Source: Undaria pinnatifida
Taxonomy: Eukaryota; Sar; Phaeophyceae; Laminariales; Alariaceae
NCBI GenBank assembly: GCA_012845835.1
Contig: JABAKD010000016.1
Coordinates: forward strand, 6,665,919 to 6,729,918
Direction: 5' to 3'
Length of the DNA: 64,000 nucleotides
A program made the translations under genes and the position numbers. Position 1 is the first letter of the stretch, and every line of letters starts with the position of its first letter. The notes beneath the pieces were generated by a model. The model was not told where the DNA came from and made no database searches. It saw nothing but the letters and a program-made list of their open reading frames with translations. Positions 23,480 to 36,600 of the stretch are shown here, piece after piece.

Positions 23480-24370
23480 AGAGGATGATGACGGTGGTCG
23501 TGACTGCGTGCTCGCGGCGTTCGGGCTTACGGTCTCCGAGGCAAAAATACAAAAGATCATGTATGTGCCTGCAAACCAAAAGGTGGGGGGAATCTGTCGC
23601 TCACCATCTATCTATCTGATGATATCAATGCAGCCGGCCAGGTATACAAACAAGCAATCGAGTTTGTGTACTTGGGCGGGGCTATCACTGCAGACGGAGA
23701 CCTCTGCATCGAAATAACGCGGCGTCTTCAGAGGGCCTGGGCGTGCCTCCAGCGGCACAAGATCTTGGATGGTGTAATAATTAATGATAATAATAATCTA
23801 TGATCGCCCGGGTGTGCGCTTTTTTCACGGTTGAAGGTGCGGTTGGTTGCTGAAAGCCGAGGTATTCGAGACACTACTACTATTATTATACTCTACGCTT
23901 GCATGACGTGGAGCCCGAACAAGCCTGACTATGACAGGCTACGACGGGTTCACCGTCCATTCCATGCTCCTCCGATGCCTCGCGAGCGGATGGCGGAAAC
24001 GGAAGCAAAAAGCGCGACGACCACACCTTATTGTACGCCGATGCGCTTGCCAAGACAACTTTCGAGAGCGTATGTATGTATAATGTGTGTATGGAGACGA
24101 TAGTGCGCAAACGGAGGATATTGTTCGCGGGATATTCATACAGCATGTATGGGGGAGGAGCGTCTGCCACAGAGGGTGATGTTTGGGGAGCTTGTAGGAG
24201 GTAAGGGCTACTCAGGGCAAGAAGAGGAGGACTGGTTGGTGCACCTAAAGGAGGATATAGTCTATAGTCTAATAGGTTATGTTACGGTTCAGATTATGTC
24301 GGTCTGTGGAATGAACATAATAGTTCGAAGGGTGGTGGCCAAAGGATGCTCACAGAAGGCCGGCAGATAA
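23480..24370 (+). pseudogene. Degenerate LINE-type reverse transcriptase (C-terminal part)
   Basis: Translated fragments in shifting frames match the end of non-LTR retrotransposon reverse transcriptases: AFGLTVSEAK (about 23520), FVYLGGAITADGDLCIEITR followed by RLQRAWACLQRH (23633-23760), CMTWSPNKPDYDRLRRVH (about 23900-23955), HSMLLRCL one frame over, YADALAKT (about 24040), VRKRRILFAGY, then MGEERLPQRVMFGELVGGKG and YSGQ with a DWLVHLKED motif (24149-24250). At least four frame changes separate these pieces and a (TTA)n insertion lies near 23770-23800, so this is a dead copy. The N-terminal endonuclease and the YADD catalytic box are not visible; the copy is 5' truncated, as is usual for LINEs. 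It shows that a LINE able to mobilise the SINEs in this window exists or existed in the genome. Confidence 0.75.
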
Positions 24371-25323
24371 TTAACTGGTTCGACGGGTGAAAAAAAAAGG
24401 AGGGAGTCAAGTCATTATAATCATGCGGAAATAATGGCCTGAGGCGGAGAGATGCAGAGCTGCAGAGCGACAGACATGCAAAGGCCGCGGCAGCGCCATC
24501 CACCGTCGGCTTCTCTAAACGGCTGGGGGGGGGGGGGGGGAGGGGGCGGGGGAGGGGGGGGGGGGAAGGGGGGGCGTCCTGCCCAAGAGACTGAAATCTG
24601 GGTCTGGCCATCATCGTCTTGAAGTTTTTGGGTCTTCCAATGGCCGTCACAAGCTAGCGTAACGCCGCCCTGACTTGTTCGCCTGGTTGCGTTCTCCCCC
24701 GTGCCATTGATGCACTTGATATTATACCCTCTATGAGCCCGATGCCGTCTTTTTTAGTTGTTCCTAGCGTCTGCTATTATTATTATTATATAGCAGGTAT
24801 AATAATAGCACAACAAACAGCAGTGGTGTCGAATTTTTTTTCGTAGACCCTGGTTTGGCGTCCTGTCCACACGCCGAGTGTGGGGTGGGGTGCCAGAATG
24901 CGAATTATTGGAGGCGTTTGGCGTCGTACGCTGGCCGGCCCGCCCCGCTACGAAAATTGGAGTACGTAAACCCATTTTGTTCAACTAAATGCACTTGATA
25001 ATAGAGAGGGGGTATACCCCATTGTGTCAGTTCGCCAAAAGAAAGTGTGATAGTCTGAAGATGCAGCAGCAGTGATAAGTGACAAGCGGTTTTCACTGCT
25101 TAATTGGAGACACGCACTACTGATACCGCACTATAGCGGGACCACGTCTTCAGTGTATGAAACGGCACATTTCCAGGTGTTTCTCGAGGAATTATGGCGT
25201 TCTGGTTCGCTACAGACAGCAGGAGTTGGAAGGCCAGTTTGAAGCCACACAGGAGCCAGCAGACCGAGGAGAAGACATCGCAATTGTCGTCTAGGCCCGT
25301 GATTACCCATCGACACAGCAGCC
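24371..25323. other. No gene recognised between the LINE remnant and the small two-exon gene
   Basis: Contains G runs at 24526-24575 (plus strand) and an ATT-rich patch near 24775. The proline-rich frame on the minus strand at 24294-24650 is made by the G runs. Confidence 0.4.
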
Positions 25324-26234
25324 ATGATGAATGCAATTGCAGATGCATTGGGCATGGGGAAACTACCTACTTCTGTGCTCTACGTTGTTGTCGGATTGGT
25401 GAGTGGTGCAACAGGTCACCGTAAGCCTTATACGGAGTACTTGTTATGTACGACCGAGCAATTTTCGTAGCTCATCACGTGCTAGTTTGCCTCGAGAATA
25501 TCGTAATATCGTGCCTTCTCGTTGCGTTGCACCACACCTTCGGTACACCCAGTACGCCCAGTACGGACTACGTACGATTCTTCGGGTTAGAGATCATTTT
25601 CTCCGATTCGTACGTCACGCGTGCATGTCCAATGCATGCATGTGTGGTGGTAATTTTCAGCTCGTGCTCCGAACTCGGCCAGCTTTGCGGGCAGGGTATA
25701 TAACCTGTGCCCAACCTTGGCGATCTGATTCCGTTTCGTGGCTTTCGCGGGAACTCACAAGAACGTCGGCAACAACAGGACAAGGTGTATGATACAGCGC
25801 GTACACCACCGTTTCGATCGTCGTAAACACATACCAGTGCCTGGTACCGGTACCTGGTATGTGATATCATAGGTTGCTTGTGACAGCGCCCAATGTGTGC
25901 ATGTGACGCCGTTCAGCTCGTGCTCTGAACTCCGCCAGTGACCAACCTATCGGTGGCTTTTTTAATAGCGAGAACCCTCAGATCATGATGAAAAGTTGTA
26001 CAGCAGTGGACCTGGTAGACGTATATATTCGTAGCCACATTGTAGCTCTACGTGCACCACATGTCTGGAGTGTAGACAAATGTCACCACGCCACGCGCGG
26101 AATGCATCGCCTCTACCCAACTCGTCCCCTCTTTCCGTGAAAAGGTGGCCGCCCACGCGCTAGCTTTTTCGTACTGGGTGCTGCGGATATCGACCGACAA
26201 GAAGAGGCTCGAAATGCGCTTCAAGGAGGAGTGA
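25324..26234 (+). CDS. Small two-exon protein of unknown function (77 residues)
   Basis: Exon 1 (25324-25398) starts at a tandem ATG-ATG in a cagccATG context. It encodes MMNAIADALGMGKLPTSVLY plus VVVGL, and ends exactly at a canonical donor (TTG|gtgagt, phase 0). Exon 2 (26076-26234) follows an acceptor ending gtgtag, is in the same phase, and encodes TNVTTPRAECIASTQLVPSF, then REKVAAHALAFSYWVLRIS and a charged tail TDKKRLEMRFKEE before TGA. The joined protein has two short hydrophobic stretches (about residues 14-25 and 57-66) and a basic/acidic C-terminus, the look of a small organelle membrane or membrane-associated subunit. I do not recognise the family. A missing middle exon with phases 0/0 is possible. 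Evidence is the phase agreement and the coding-like composition of both exons; no homology is claimed. Confidence 0.45.
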
Positions 26235-27180
26235 ACCGGCCCAAAACAGTCAAGACATGTATCGCACGGGGTGGTGCGCTCCGATGTTTCTCTGGTTGCT
26301 ATGCGTCGTGCCCCCGGGAGCTGCGCGGCGCTTCGTTGGCCTTGAGTACGGATTCAGTGGGGGGGGATTTCGTTGACCTGGAGAGCGATTTCACTGCTCT
26401 CTAGTGTTGCCTCAGCCTGACTCCACCCTGGTCTTTGGTTGAGCGCATCGAGCTGAGCTGAGTTGGACAATGTACGTACTCATACCTGCAGGGTCCATAC
26501 TGGTTGTAGTGCCGCTGCTAGCACCATGTGGGGTCTACTGCTGTACGAGTAGCTTAGTCTTGATGCAAGTGGGCTGAACAACGTACGTAGAGTCTACTAC
26601 TTATAGTGCTGCTACAAGCATCTACAATGTATCGTAGGGCGATTCTACTTGTAGTGCTGCAAGTATAGGGCAGCCCTCTTCATTCGTCCTGTGATCACAG
26701 AGTCCTCCTGTTTGTGCACTCATTTTGGGTGTGGTTGGTGTGTCGTTCTCTCTTTTTCACCCCTGGGCCCCCTCGGCTCAATCAACAAAAACTGTTGCAG
26801 GTATTCAAGTAGACAAAAACTAGCGGTAGGCTTTTGAGTTCTGCGTCTTGTTACCCTGTGATGGATGTATCAAAATGCGGCAGTAGGTACCAGGTACTCG
26901 CCGCGGACTGCGGTTCCTTTGCGGTAAATTTCCGTATAATGGTAGTTGTGGTGGAAATGACACTTGCGTTGTATCCTGATGTGGTTATGTTTCTGGTAGT
27001 TTCAGCCTCGTCATAGTGGGAGGTATTAGAGATAACAGGGTCAGGGCAGCACGTGCTCCCAAAATCAATCAACCACAGCAGTAGTATAGACAAAGGAACA
27101 AACTTTGTCCTGATGCCACCCCAAGGGCTCTGGTAGCGGAACGAAGCTGAGCAGCAGCGATTGGAAGTGTTGTCAGTTTC
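26235..27180. other. No gene recognised
   Basis: Contains short repeats of GTAGTGCTGC-like words (26510-26660). Nothing coding can be supported. Confidence 0.35.
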
Positions 27181-27340
27181 CTGTTAGGCCTTTTCTCGAA
27201 TGGACGTGTGTAATTTTGGTTTTAGCTGGGTGCGGTAATTGCGGAGTTCTGCATATTTGCCTGTTAGGCCTTTTCTCGAATGAACGTGTGTAACTTTGGT
27301 TTTAGCTGGGTGCGGTAATTGCGGAGTCCTGCATCTTGGC
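27181..27340. repeat. 80-bp tandem duplication
   Basis: CTGTTAGGCCTTTTCTCGAA and GCTGGGTGCGGTAATTGCGG occur in two adjacent copies starting at 27181 and 27261. Confidence 0.75.
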
Positions 27341-27689
27341 AATGACTGGCGCGTCTGTGGCTGCTCCACGTGCGGTGTTCATTTTCGCATCAAGTCAGTT
27401 GGCTGGCGTTTTCTTCCCAACGATCAAGTCAGTTAGTTGGCGTTTAATCAAACGACCGAACAATACTAACAGCAGTAGTCATCAAGTCCAGACAATTCCC
27501 TGGGGCGTAGAAACCAACCAACAAGCATCTTCCAACATTAGTTTAAGAAATGCAAGAAATCGTACTTCACTAATTCTGAGTAGTATTTCCACCAAACGTG
27601 TGCAACTCTACATGGGTTACTACTGCGAAAATAACCCCCACTAATTCCAGTAGTTTATCCCAAAAGACTTGGGTGCACTTCTAAAAAGG

Positions 27690-30600
27690 TTAAGCGCCGT
27701 CACGCATCCATCGCGCTGGTAGTGCAGCTCTTCCAGACGCCCCCGCATCGCCACCATCATCTTGTTCTCTGCCGTCCCCTGCCTCTCCACCCCCCTCGTC
27801 TTCCTCTACGACTGCCTCCCTGCTCTCTTCCAGCACCCGTCGCATTGTCACTACGACGCCCGACAGCCCCTTCGACTCCAGTGCGCTAATAGGCGTGAAT
27901 GAACCATGCGTGAACACCGTGTTGTGCGAGAAGAGGGTAGGGGGGAAGAGAGCAATGTCAATGTCAAAGCGTGCTATGACGACAGTGGTCGCAACCAGGG
28001 AGCACTTTTAATCCACAATATTTATGGCTGGCGGGGGCTCCTCAATTTAAGACTTAATAATATTACACAAAAAATACGGGACCCAATATCGTAACTAGTA
28101 ATGCCATCTTGCACAGTCTGTGTTATCACAACATTATTATTCGCTGAATACCCAGGCCAACTATACTTGTATGGGATTGTTCGCCGTTTTTTTTTGCCTG
28201 CCAGTTTCTTTTTTTTTCCTCGAAGTCGGTACAGTATGAGGGTTTGTTCGCCGTTTTTTTTTGCCTGCTAGTTTCTTTTTTTTTTCTCGACGAAGTTGTT
28301 ACAGCAGTATGAGGGTGAATGAGGTACGTACGGTACAGAGCTACTCCGGTGAGAAAAGCCTCCGAAAAATTCGGTCAAAAAATTAGGTGCTACGGCTATT
28401 ATCATAGCATTAGTTTGTCGGCACGGCTACAGCAACACTTTAGTAACACTTTTTGGGCTGCAGACGGGAAGCATGACTAAGGCTGGCGATCTAACGGTTA
28501 TAGCATCGGCTGCACGAAACTCTGACGGCTGCTATTATAGCTAGGTCGGGGGATAATTTTTATGTCGGACTCCATTTCAAGAAATTGCGCGACGCGAGCG
28601 TAGCATAAACTATAAATACCATATGCCCACGCTATGGTAAAACCGACCTTCTGATGTATGGTATCTCGTCCATACATCGTCTTCCATACGTTATGGGCAA
28701 ACACAAAATATCATGTGGTATTATTAATTTGTACGGCCGGTGCTTTCACGTTCCGTTTCCTGTACCATGGGACCTAAACCGTATAAATTGCGAGCATTGA
28801 TTTTTTTCTACAACACCAGTCACTTCACGAGAGAGCTGACTTGCAGGCACAAGAGAGTACTATGTCTGGGCGCAGGTCTACACTTGATATAATATGAGTC
28901 TTCCAATAAGGTTCTCAGAACATTCTATGGTTCTAGCAGTCCAAGACTCTTCCAGTAAGGTTACCAGAACATTCTATGGTTCTAGGAGTCTTAAGCGCAG
29001 CACGGAATTCTGTATATATTGCCCGAAGTAGACAGGTGGCGGCCGCAGGTGAAGATGGAGTCTAATTTACGGCGCCATGGTCAAACGATTCGACCTATCA
29101 CACTGAAATACCTTCGCAAGTCCCAATGACAGCGGCACGAATACAGCAGAAATGCAACCTATAGAAACGATTTTTTGCGTCCCTTTGCTGTCGCCTGATG
29201 GAGATAGCAGTAGCAGTGGAATATCTTATAGAAACGATATTTTGGCGCCTCTTTGGTCTCATCTGATGGGAATAGCAGGTGCACTAGTGTACCGTTTAGA
29301 ATATGTTTAGCACTTCTTAGCTCTCACCTAATGGGGATAACCGGCCACGGGTCGGCAGCACAACACAGCCTCTCCAGGTGCTCCTCGGTCTCTGCAAAAC
29401 AAAAGCAATCAAAACAACCAAACGTTCGAAGAAACACAAGCGTTTACTATTAATAATACCAGATTAATAGGAGACGAAGGAGGAGACGAAGGATTCCACT
29501 CCACCTGGGCCACGGCGGGGGAGAGCACCCCCATTTTTATCCGGGTTTTCGACGGGTCAGGTCAGGAGGTTTTCAAAATATCACGGCTCGAGTCGGGTCG
29601 GGTCAGGAGGTGTTTGAAATTTCACCGGTCGGGTAGGGTCTGGTCAGGAGGTATCCAAAACATCAACGGTTGGGTCGGATCACCTTGACCCGACCGGATC
29701 CGACCCGACCCAACCCTACCCGACCCGTGAAAAGCCCCGATTTTCATTCCGAGCAGCGTACCAGGTAACAAATAATTCAATGATGCTGCATTTTGCGAAA
29801 TAGAATAGCAACATAATAGCAAGATATAGGCTAGCCACTTGCGCGAGTGGCTCTAAGCGGCTGAAACAAAAGACCAAGTGAGTGTTAATGATCCTATTGA
29901 TAATAGTATTCCCCGTTTACCACGGCCTTTGGTGACGCCTTCGCTTGCACTGCAGAGGCTTGCACTACTTCTCGTAAATAAACACTCGCACTTCTACACC
30001 TGAGTGTCATTACTCCAGAGTGTTGATTAAACACGCCGTTTGGAGTTACACGCGAAAAACGATTCCGACGCCGGAACGATATCCATTGCGAAAACATCTC
30101 GATTTGGTTCCGTATGATTTTCCAATTATTGGAAGGCGTTTTTTCGGGGGGATGAATTACATCGAATCCTCTCCTCCCGGTGTCAAACTCCAGCAAACGT
30201 CCATGATTTGGCTTGCGTGCAAAGATGGGTACGCGGGTTTAGGGTAGAAAATTATCCGCATTTTTAAGAGGCCTCGCTTTCGCCCTTCAACCTCAAGTTG
30301 ATTGCATGGCCTATTCTCGCTCCGGTCAAGCCACATTACGAAACGGTGCGGGATTCGCAGGCTGGGCATCACTGGATTCGCACAGCACAACAGCGAATGC
30401 TCGCCCCCAGTTCCGAGTGACATACAACTATCGCCGAGTGACACACCATTGTGGACGTAAATGTAAGGACCGTTATGTTTAAAATATTATGACTCACCGG
30501 TCTTCACTCTTCTGTTCAGAGTGGCATGCACTACAAAAAACGAACGACGCCCAGAGTATCCCCCAATAGGCAACCTAGCCTCATGCAGCTGTGCACCATA

Positions 30601-33600
30601 CAGCAGTAGTGGCGCGGGCGTTTTTCCTGCAAAAGGGCACCCACCTCGCAAGTCGGTCTTATTCGCCACGACGAACGCTGGTTTTCCCGCCAGCTCCACG
30701 TCGTACAGCCTCAGCTCTTCCTTCAGGCTCATCAAGTCTTCCACCGGGTCCCGCCCCTCTGAACCCGCGGCGTCGATAACGAACATCAAAGCGCGAGTCC
30801 TCGAGACATGCCGCAAAAACTCGTGCCCAAGCCCACGATTTCGGTGGGCACCGTCGATCAGGCCCGGGATATCGGCCACGCGCAGACGGATCGTGTCCTG
30901 CGTTTCAACGCGCGCGAAACCATGGGGGCGTGTAGAACGTCAGCGACCGCGTGGAGGAAGGTTGAAGTTTCATTTTCGTGAGTACCGTACGGCGTTATCT
31001 CGGTTTTGCTGGCAACGCTCCATCTTCCAAAGAAGGAAACGCTGGGGGGATGCCGAGAAACGATGCAGTGACGCGGACCCGACGAGTGGGCCGACTGCAC
31101 GCCACAGCGCCAAAGTAATGTCTGGCACATACGACGAGCGGCGAAGGGCAAGGAAACCGCCATGGCATATTGAAGACTTTTAACACATCCAACTTAAACA
31201 AGAGAGGGCTAGTGCAGCGCGACCCGCCCTCACCACGACGGGACGAACCCCTGGACCCCTTTGACCCGCACTCACCGAATACTCCACGTGCCCCACCACG
31301 GGCGTAAGGGTGGTAAAGGGGTACATGGCCACCTTCGGCTTCGCGCACGTGATGCTCCCCAACAGAGTCGACTTGCCGGCATTAGGGTACCCCACGAGAC
31401 CAACGTCAGCGATCGTCCGCAACTCGAACCGGTAGTGCCGGCTCTCTCCACGCTGACCAGGAAGTTTCTACGAGAGAAATGCAGGGGAAGCAGCACACAG
31501 CAAGAGACCAGCGACCGACAAGGACCAACAGCTGATTGTCACCCGCAAATAGGAGGGTAGGAGGCGTGCTGCGACCGGGGGTAGCACTTTTTTGGGCAAC
31601 ACATGTCTGATTCACGGGTTTCCTCAACCGAGGAGCTGCCCAATACCAGTGGAATGCCATTTGCGTTTTTCGATTGTGTTCGTTATTGTATTAACTATTA
31701 TGTTATTGACTGATCCGCTGAATCACCATGCCTACTCATATGTAGGAAAACCTTTGGTGAAGTGTCAATATTCATAGCAACAGGCCATGGGATTGTTCAT
31801 CGGATTAGGGTTAAAGGTGATGTGTTTCTCGAAAGAGGTACAGAGCTCCCCTAGCGAAGAAACAGATACTTATAGGAAGGTTTAAGGCTGCACTGTGCAT
31901 TACGTACGGCAGGGGGCTCAATTTTTACCTTTTTATTTTTCCATTTGTTTCCCCATTTTTTTCAAAGAGACACTCGCGCAAGTGGTTACCCCGTCGGTTT
32001 CGCAGTAAGCCTCGCCGCCATGGACTTGTTTGATACTCTGCGTCAGTACACTACATCTGGTAAGGTTCAAGTCCGTAATCGGGCGAGGTGCTGTACTGAG
32101 CCGTGCATGCGCCGCACCAGCGCCTTAATCTCGGCAAAGAAAATGGGGGCACCCAGCCTGCTGTAGCCGCGATCCCGCCTCAGCAAAATCAGGTGTACCT
32201 CCACCGTTTCCTGTGTGGATGCGACAGCTTTGGGGAAGCTCCATGAGAATTCTGCAACGCACATAGAAGGGATCTACAGATTGAGTGCGCGCGCTTGACA
32301 AGCATAAGCGGGGGGCAAGCGGCCTAGTTTTCGTGCCATGCAACAAGGTTGTGGTTCCCACCTACGCCCGTCAGTCGCTGTGTATTCGCACTCGACATGC
32401 GTCTCAATTCGTTTTAGAACACCCATTGAAAAAAAATGTCATTGCGATAGCAACGCCCAATGAAAAAACTCATTTTTTTTACAGCACATGATGAAAAAAA
32501 CAAATGCTGAAAGTAGTCCAACAGACATCATCATCCCTGCCAGAGTCGAAAAGGAATGCTCCTGACTCCCTGTAGTGCGGGTTGAATAGTGCCTACTGCC
32601 GTTATAATACCGGTGAATTCGCTTGGAACGACTGGAAACCGTTATACTAGCACGTAGTACAGGTATTATGCACAATAGTGCCGGCGTCCGATACACTGCC
32701 GGTATTGTTGGCGGGCATATACCGGCGCTATAGGTACTATAGGGAGAGAACCAGTGCACTCGAGTTAAGGTACTCAAGTAGCCCAACAACTGTTATTTAA
32801 CCGCTGCTTCTACTATAAGCATCATCAACTATCTCGCCGTTCCCATCCTGCGAGACGCCACATACATTATTCCACTATATAGTCCAACAACTAGTCATTA
32901 ATAGTTCCTTCCAATGAACACCATAATATATGACCACATCACCTCGCCTGTTGTACTTGGCAATACGTATCTCTTTCTTATAATCAGCGATGTCAGAAAA
33001 TAATGGTAACTACATGATGGCGGTGATATTGCATGACCATATCACCTCACCTGTTGTATGTGGCAGTAGGTATCTCTTTCTTATAATTAGCGATGTCAGA
33101 AAATAATGGCAACTACATTATTGTACCTATCGAATGAAATATGTCATGTTACGATCCATGTACAATACCAAATTATGAAGATTCAACACGTTGTTTACTA
33201 CACCTACACATTGGGTTGCATACTGCATCTAACATCAAACCTTCTAGAATAGTACACATTACCAGTCAGATGATATAAAGGGATGTCTTCTTACTACAAC
33301 CGTCAGATTCGTCCCCTTTAAGGATTTATAGTTTCCGCGCACATATTGAAATGTCCCGCCCGCCCCCGCCCCCCCTCCCCCGATCCCTCTTGTTCGAACG
33401 CCCCACCTAGAATCAAAGTCTACCAGAGTAGTAAACACTTCCAGCCAGCTGGTATCATCTCATTATCTTCCTAGCCATCCATGCCGTAGCTCCAACTCAT
33501 TTCCGCCCTCCTTCCCCCGCCCCTTTTTTTTTTCCGCCCAGTTTGTTCAAACGTCCCACTTACAATCGAAATCGGCCAGAGTAATAAACACCTCTACGCA

Positions 33601-36600
33601 GTTGATATCACGTCATTATCTTTCTAACCATCCATGACGTAGTTTTCATTCCCCCCCCCCCCCCCCCCCAACCCCCCCCTCCAACGCCCCCTCCTTCCCC
33701 ACCACCCGCACGATCGCCTAGACCTAGCACCACGCGTATAACAAGCCCCTACATATATGATTAGTACGCGCGATCGGAGTCCAAATCTTTGATCTCACAG
33801 CCGGAGTGTATTTGAATATTATATGTGACCTAGACCTCTTAACCCCCCCCCCCACCCCCCCCCTCCTCCATCCCCCCCCCCTTTTTTTTTTTTTTTTCGC
33901 TCTCCTTTGCTCAAACGCCCCACCTAATATCGAAATCCGCCAGAATAATGAACACTTCCACGCACTGGATATCACCTCATTATCTTTCTAGAGCCATCCC
34001 TGCCGCTGCTTCCCACCCCCCCACCCCCCGCCCCCAACGCCCCCTCCTTCCCCACCACCCGCACCATCGCCTAGACCTAGCACCACACGTATAGCAAACC
34101 CCTACATATATGCCACCTAAAGCCCTTCCCCCCCCCCTCCCCCCCCCCCCCCCCCCACCTTCCCCCCCACCTTCCCCCACCCCTCTGCCCCACCCCCCAC
34201 CTCCCCACCCCACCCCCACCCCCTCGCACACTCCGCCCTCTACTCACTGGTTGTACGACTTACAGGATGTACATGATAAACTGGTGCATTCTTTCCAAAA
34301 CCGTCACATTTATCCCTTAAAAGAATGTATAGTTTCCACGCACAGATTGAGCTGCCCCGTCCGCCCCCCGCCCCCCCCACGATAAACTGGTCATTTTTTT
34401 TTTTCTTTCTTTTTTCCGAAACCGTTAGATTTATCCCCTTGAAGGATTTATAGTTCCACGCACAAATTGAGCTGCCCCGCCCGCCCCCCGCCCCCCCTCC
34501 CCCCCCCCCACCCCTGCCCCCCTTTTGATCAAAACCAGGCCCCCACGTCCTTCAAAACTCCGCCCTCCCCTCACCGGTTATTCGAATTACAGGATGCACT
34601 TGATAAACGGATGCATTTCCTTCCACGGCTGTCAGATTTTGTCCCCCTCAGAAACGGGTTTTATAGTTTCCGCGCACAGACTGACTAACATCACCCTGTG
34701 GACCGTGATAGCTACACTGTACTTGCAAGGGGAGCCGCCGACCTATATCCTTAATGAGGACACACAACCCGTAATACGCGCGATCGGAGTATCACACACA
34801 GCTTGCAAAGATGAGTTTCGACAAAATATTCGATCTCACAGCTGGAGTGTATTTTCATTTTTTATAACAAATCTCACCGTTCCCACCCTGCGAGACGCCA
34901 CGTGCAGGTTTTCGAGGCCCGGCTTACCACCCGAGGCCAAGAGAACTTTTTCTCCCCTTTGCTCCAAGTCGGCCACGTATCGTAGATCTTCTCCCTTTTT
35001 TACGTCAACGTGCGGAGATAGCGAGCGTTCGGCGGAGCGACAATGATATTCGACATTTCTACAAGGGAGCAAAACTGAGTGAAGCCTGTGAGATTCTAGA
35101 TGAGATTCAACGGACTGTAAAGGATACGCGTATACGAGCGAGTATATGCCATACGTAACCAACAGAAAAACCGTTGCTCTTCGGCATAATGCCAGGCGAC
35201 CGATGTCCAACTATTAATAGCAACTCTGATATGCAATGGATGAACAAGCCCCCAGCAGCCACACTAAGCTGTTAGCTGGGCACCGCTGTAACACACGATG
35301 TGCACAATACAATTTTTAAACAACTGTAGTAGAGTATAAACGGGGCCCGTAAAGAAGTGTATGGTAATTAGTACCTGGTATATAAACTGCTAATCACACA
35401 AAAACGTACTCCACGATGAATTCTTATATGGTCGACATTGTGTCCGACAACGTTTTTTTCGCCGATTTTATCCGGACAACTTCCATAACACGATAAGGTC
35501 GGCCCGGGGTTAGGTTAGGCTTGGGGTTAGGTTTGGGGTTAGGTTAGGTTTGGGGTTAGGTTAGGTTTGGGGTTAGGTTAGGTTTGGGGCTATTTTTGAG
35601 GTTGGGGATAGGGTTTAAAGTTAGGTTTTAGGAAACAGGGGCGGCTTATCCTCAATAATTTCTTGCAATACTGAAACCCCACGCCCTACACACACAAAAA
35701 AAACATACAAGTACTGTATCCGATAAGTTTCTTTACATGGCCTGCATCAGGCGGCTCCATGTAAGGTGTCTGTTATGTATCGGCACGGAAGGTGGTAGAC
35801 GAACGCAAAGGGGAAGCTGGAGCGAGTATGTCGGTCAGCGCTCCACAGTCCAGAAACGTGGCGCATCGCATGGTTATCCTAAGCGAAAGACAACGGTGAC
35901 AATGGTTGTAGCATGTGTCGTCCAACGACGAGAGGGGGGTGTATTCAGCTTGCGTATGGCCGTAGTCGTAGAACCATAGGCTCTCGCATCCCTACTATGC
36001 CGGGACTGGAGCAAGTCGGGTTTTCACCAACCAGGAAGATATTGCTAGCACCAAGCGCGAAGCGCCGCGAGGTGTTCGGCGAGTCGCATGAAGGGTGAAC
36101 TGCATCCTTCCAAGAACCGCTCGTAAGACAGACTTCGGCACCTTGTGCTTACTTTCTCGCTTATGGATGACAGCGACCAATGAGTCACTTTGTTTTCTGG
36201 TGTGGCCGCTCCAGAGACAGCAATAGGTATTAATTAGTTGTTGTTTTTTTCACACACTTCTACTTCCCAGCTTCTGGACAAGCCGTGGTCACAGGTGTCG
36301 TCCCTTCTCCCCCCCGGTGCTTGCCTTCAATTTTTATCGTGCATAGGGTTCAGTAATCCACTGCTCGTCGACTTTTCATCGAGTGAGTTGCTAACTCACG
36401 CTCACGCGCTTTCCGCAAGTCAATTTGTGCGCAAGAAAAAGTCCCCACGAATTTATACGAGTATGATCTCCGGCGGATTCGAACTCACGAAACTGACCTA
36501 TACCAGGCTCCAGGATAACTTGATACGCCACCGGGGCGACCGGCTTAGTAACTGTCTCGCGGGTGCCTTACCATATTCCCACTACGTGATGCGATCATTC

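Noticed and set aside
30558..30644. Read-through of Obg exon 8 past NKTDL into [17 protein letters not shown]
   Set aside because: A donor (CGAG|gtgggt), then a strong acceptor and donor flanking a 33-nt exon at 30498-30530, and the G5 motif in phase at 27973, make splicing the better explanation.
31990..32095. tRNA-like sequence with GGTTCAAGTCCG near 32065
   Set aside because: The B-box phrase is present, but the cloverleaf arms do not pair and the spacing is too long.
32067..32264. 65-residue minus-strand frame that reads like an exon
   Set aside because: It overlaps a tRNA-like segment inside an Obg intron, has no in-phase splice partners and matches nothing in the Obg protein.
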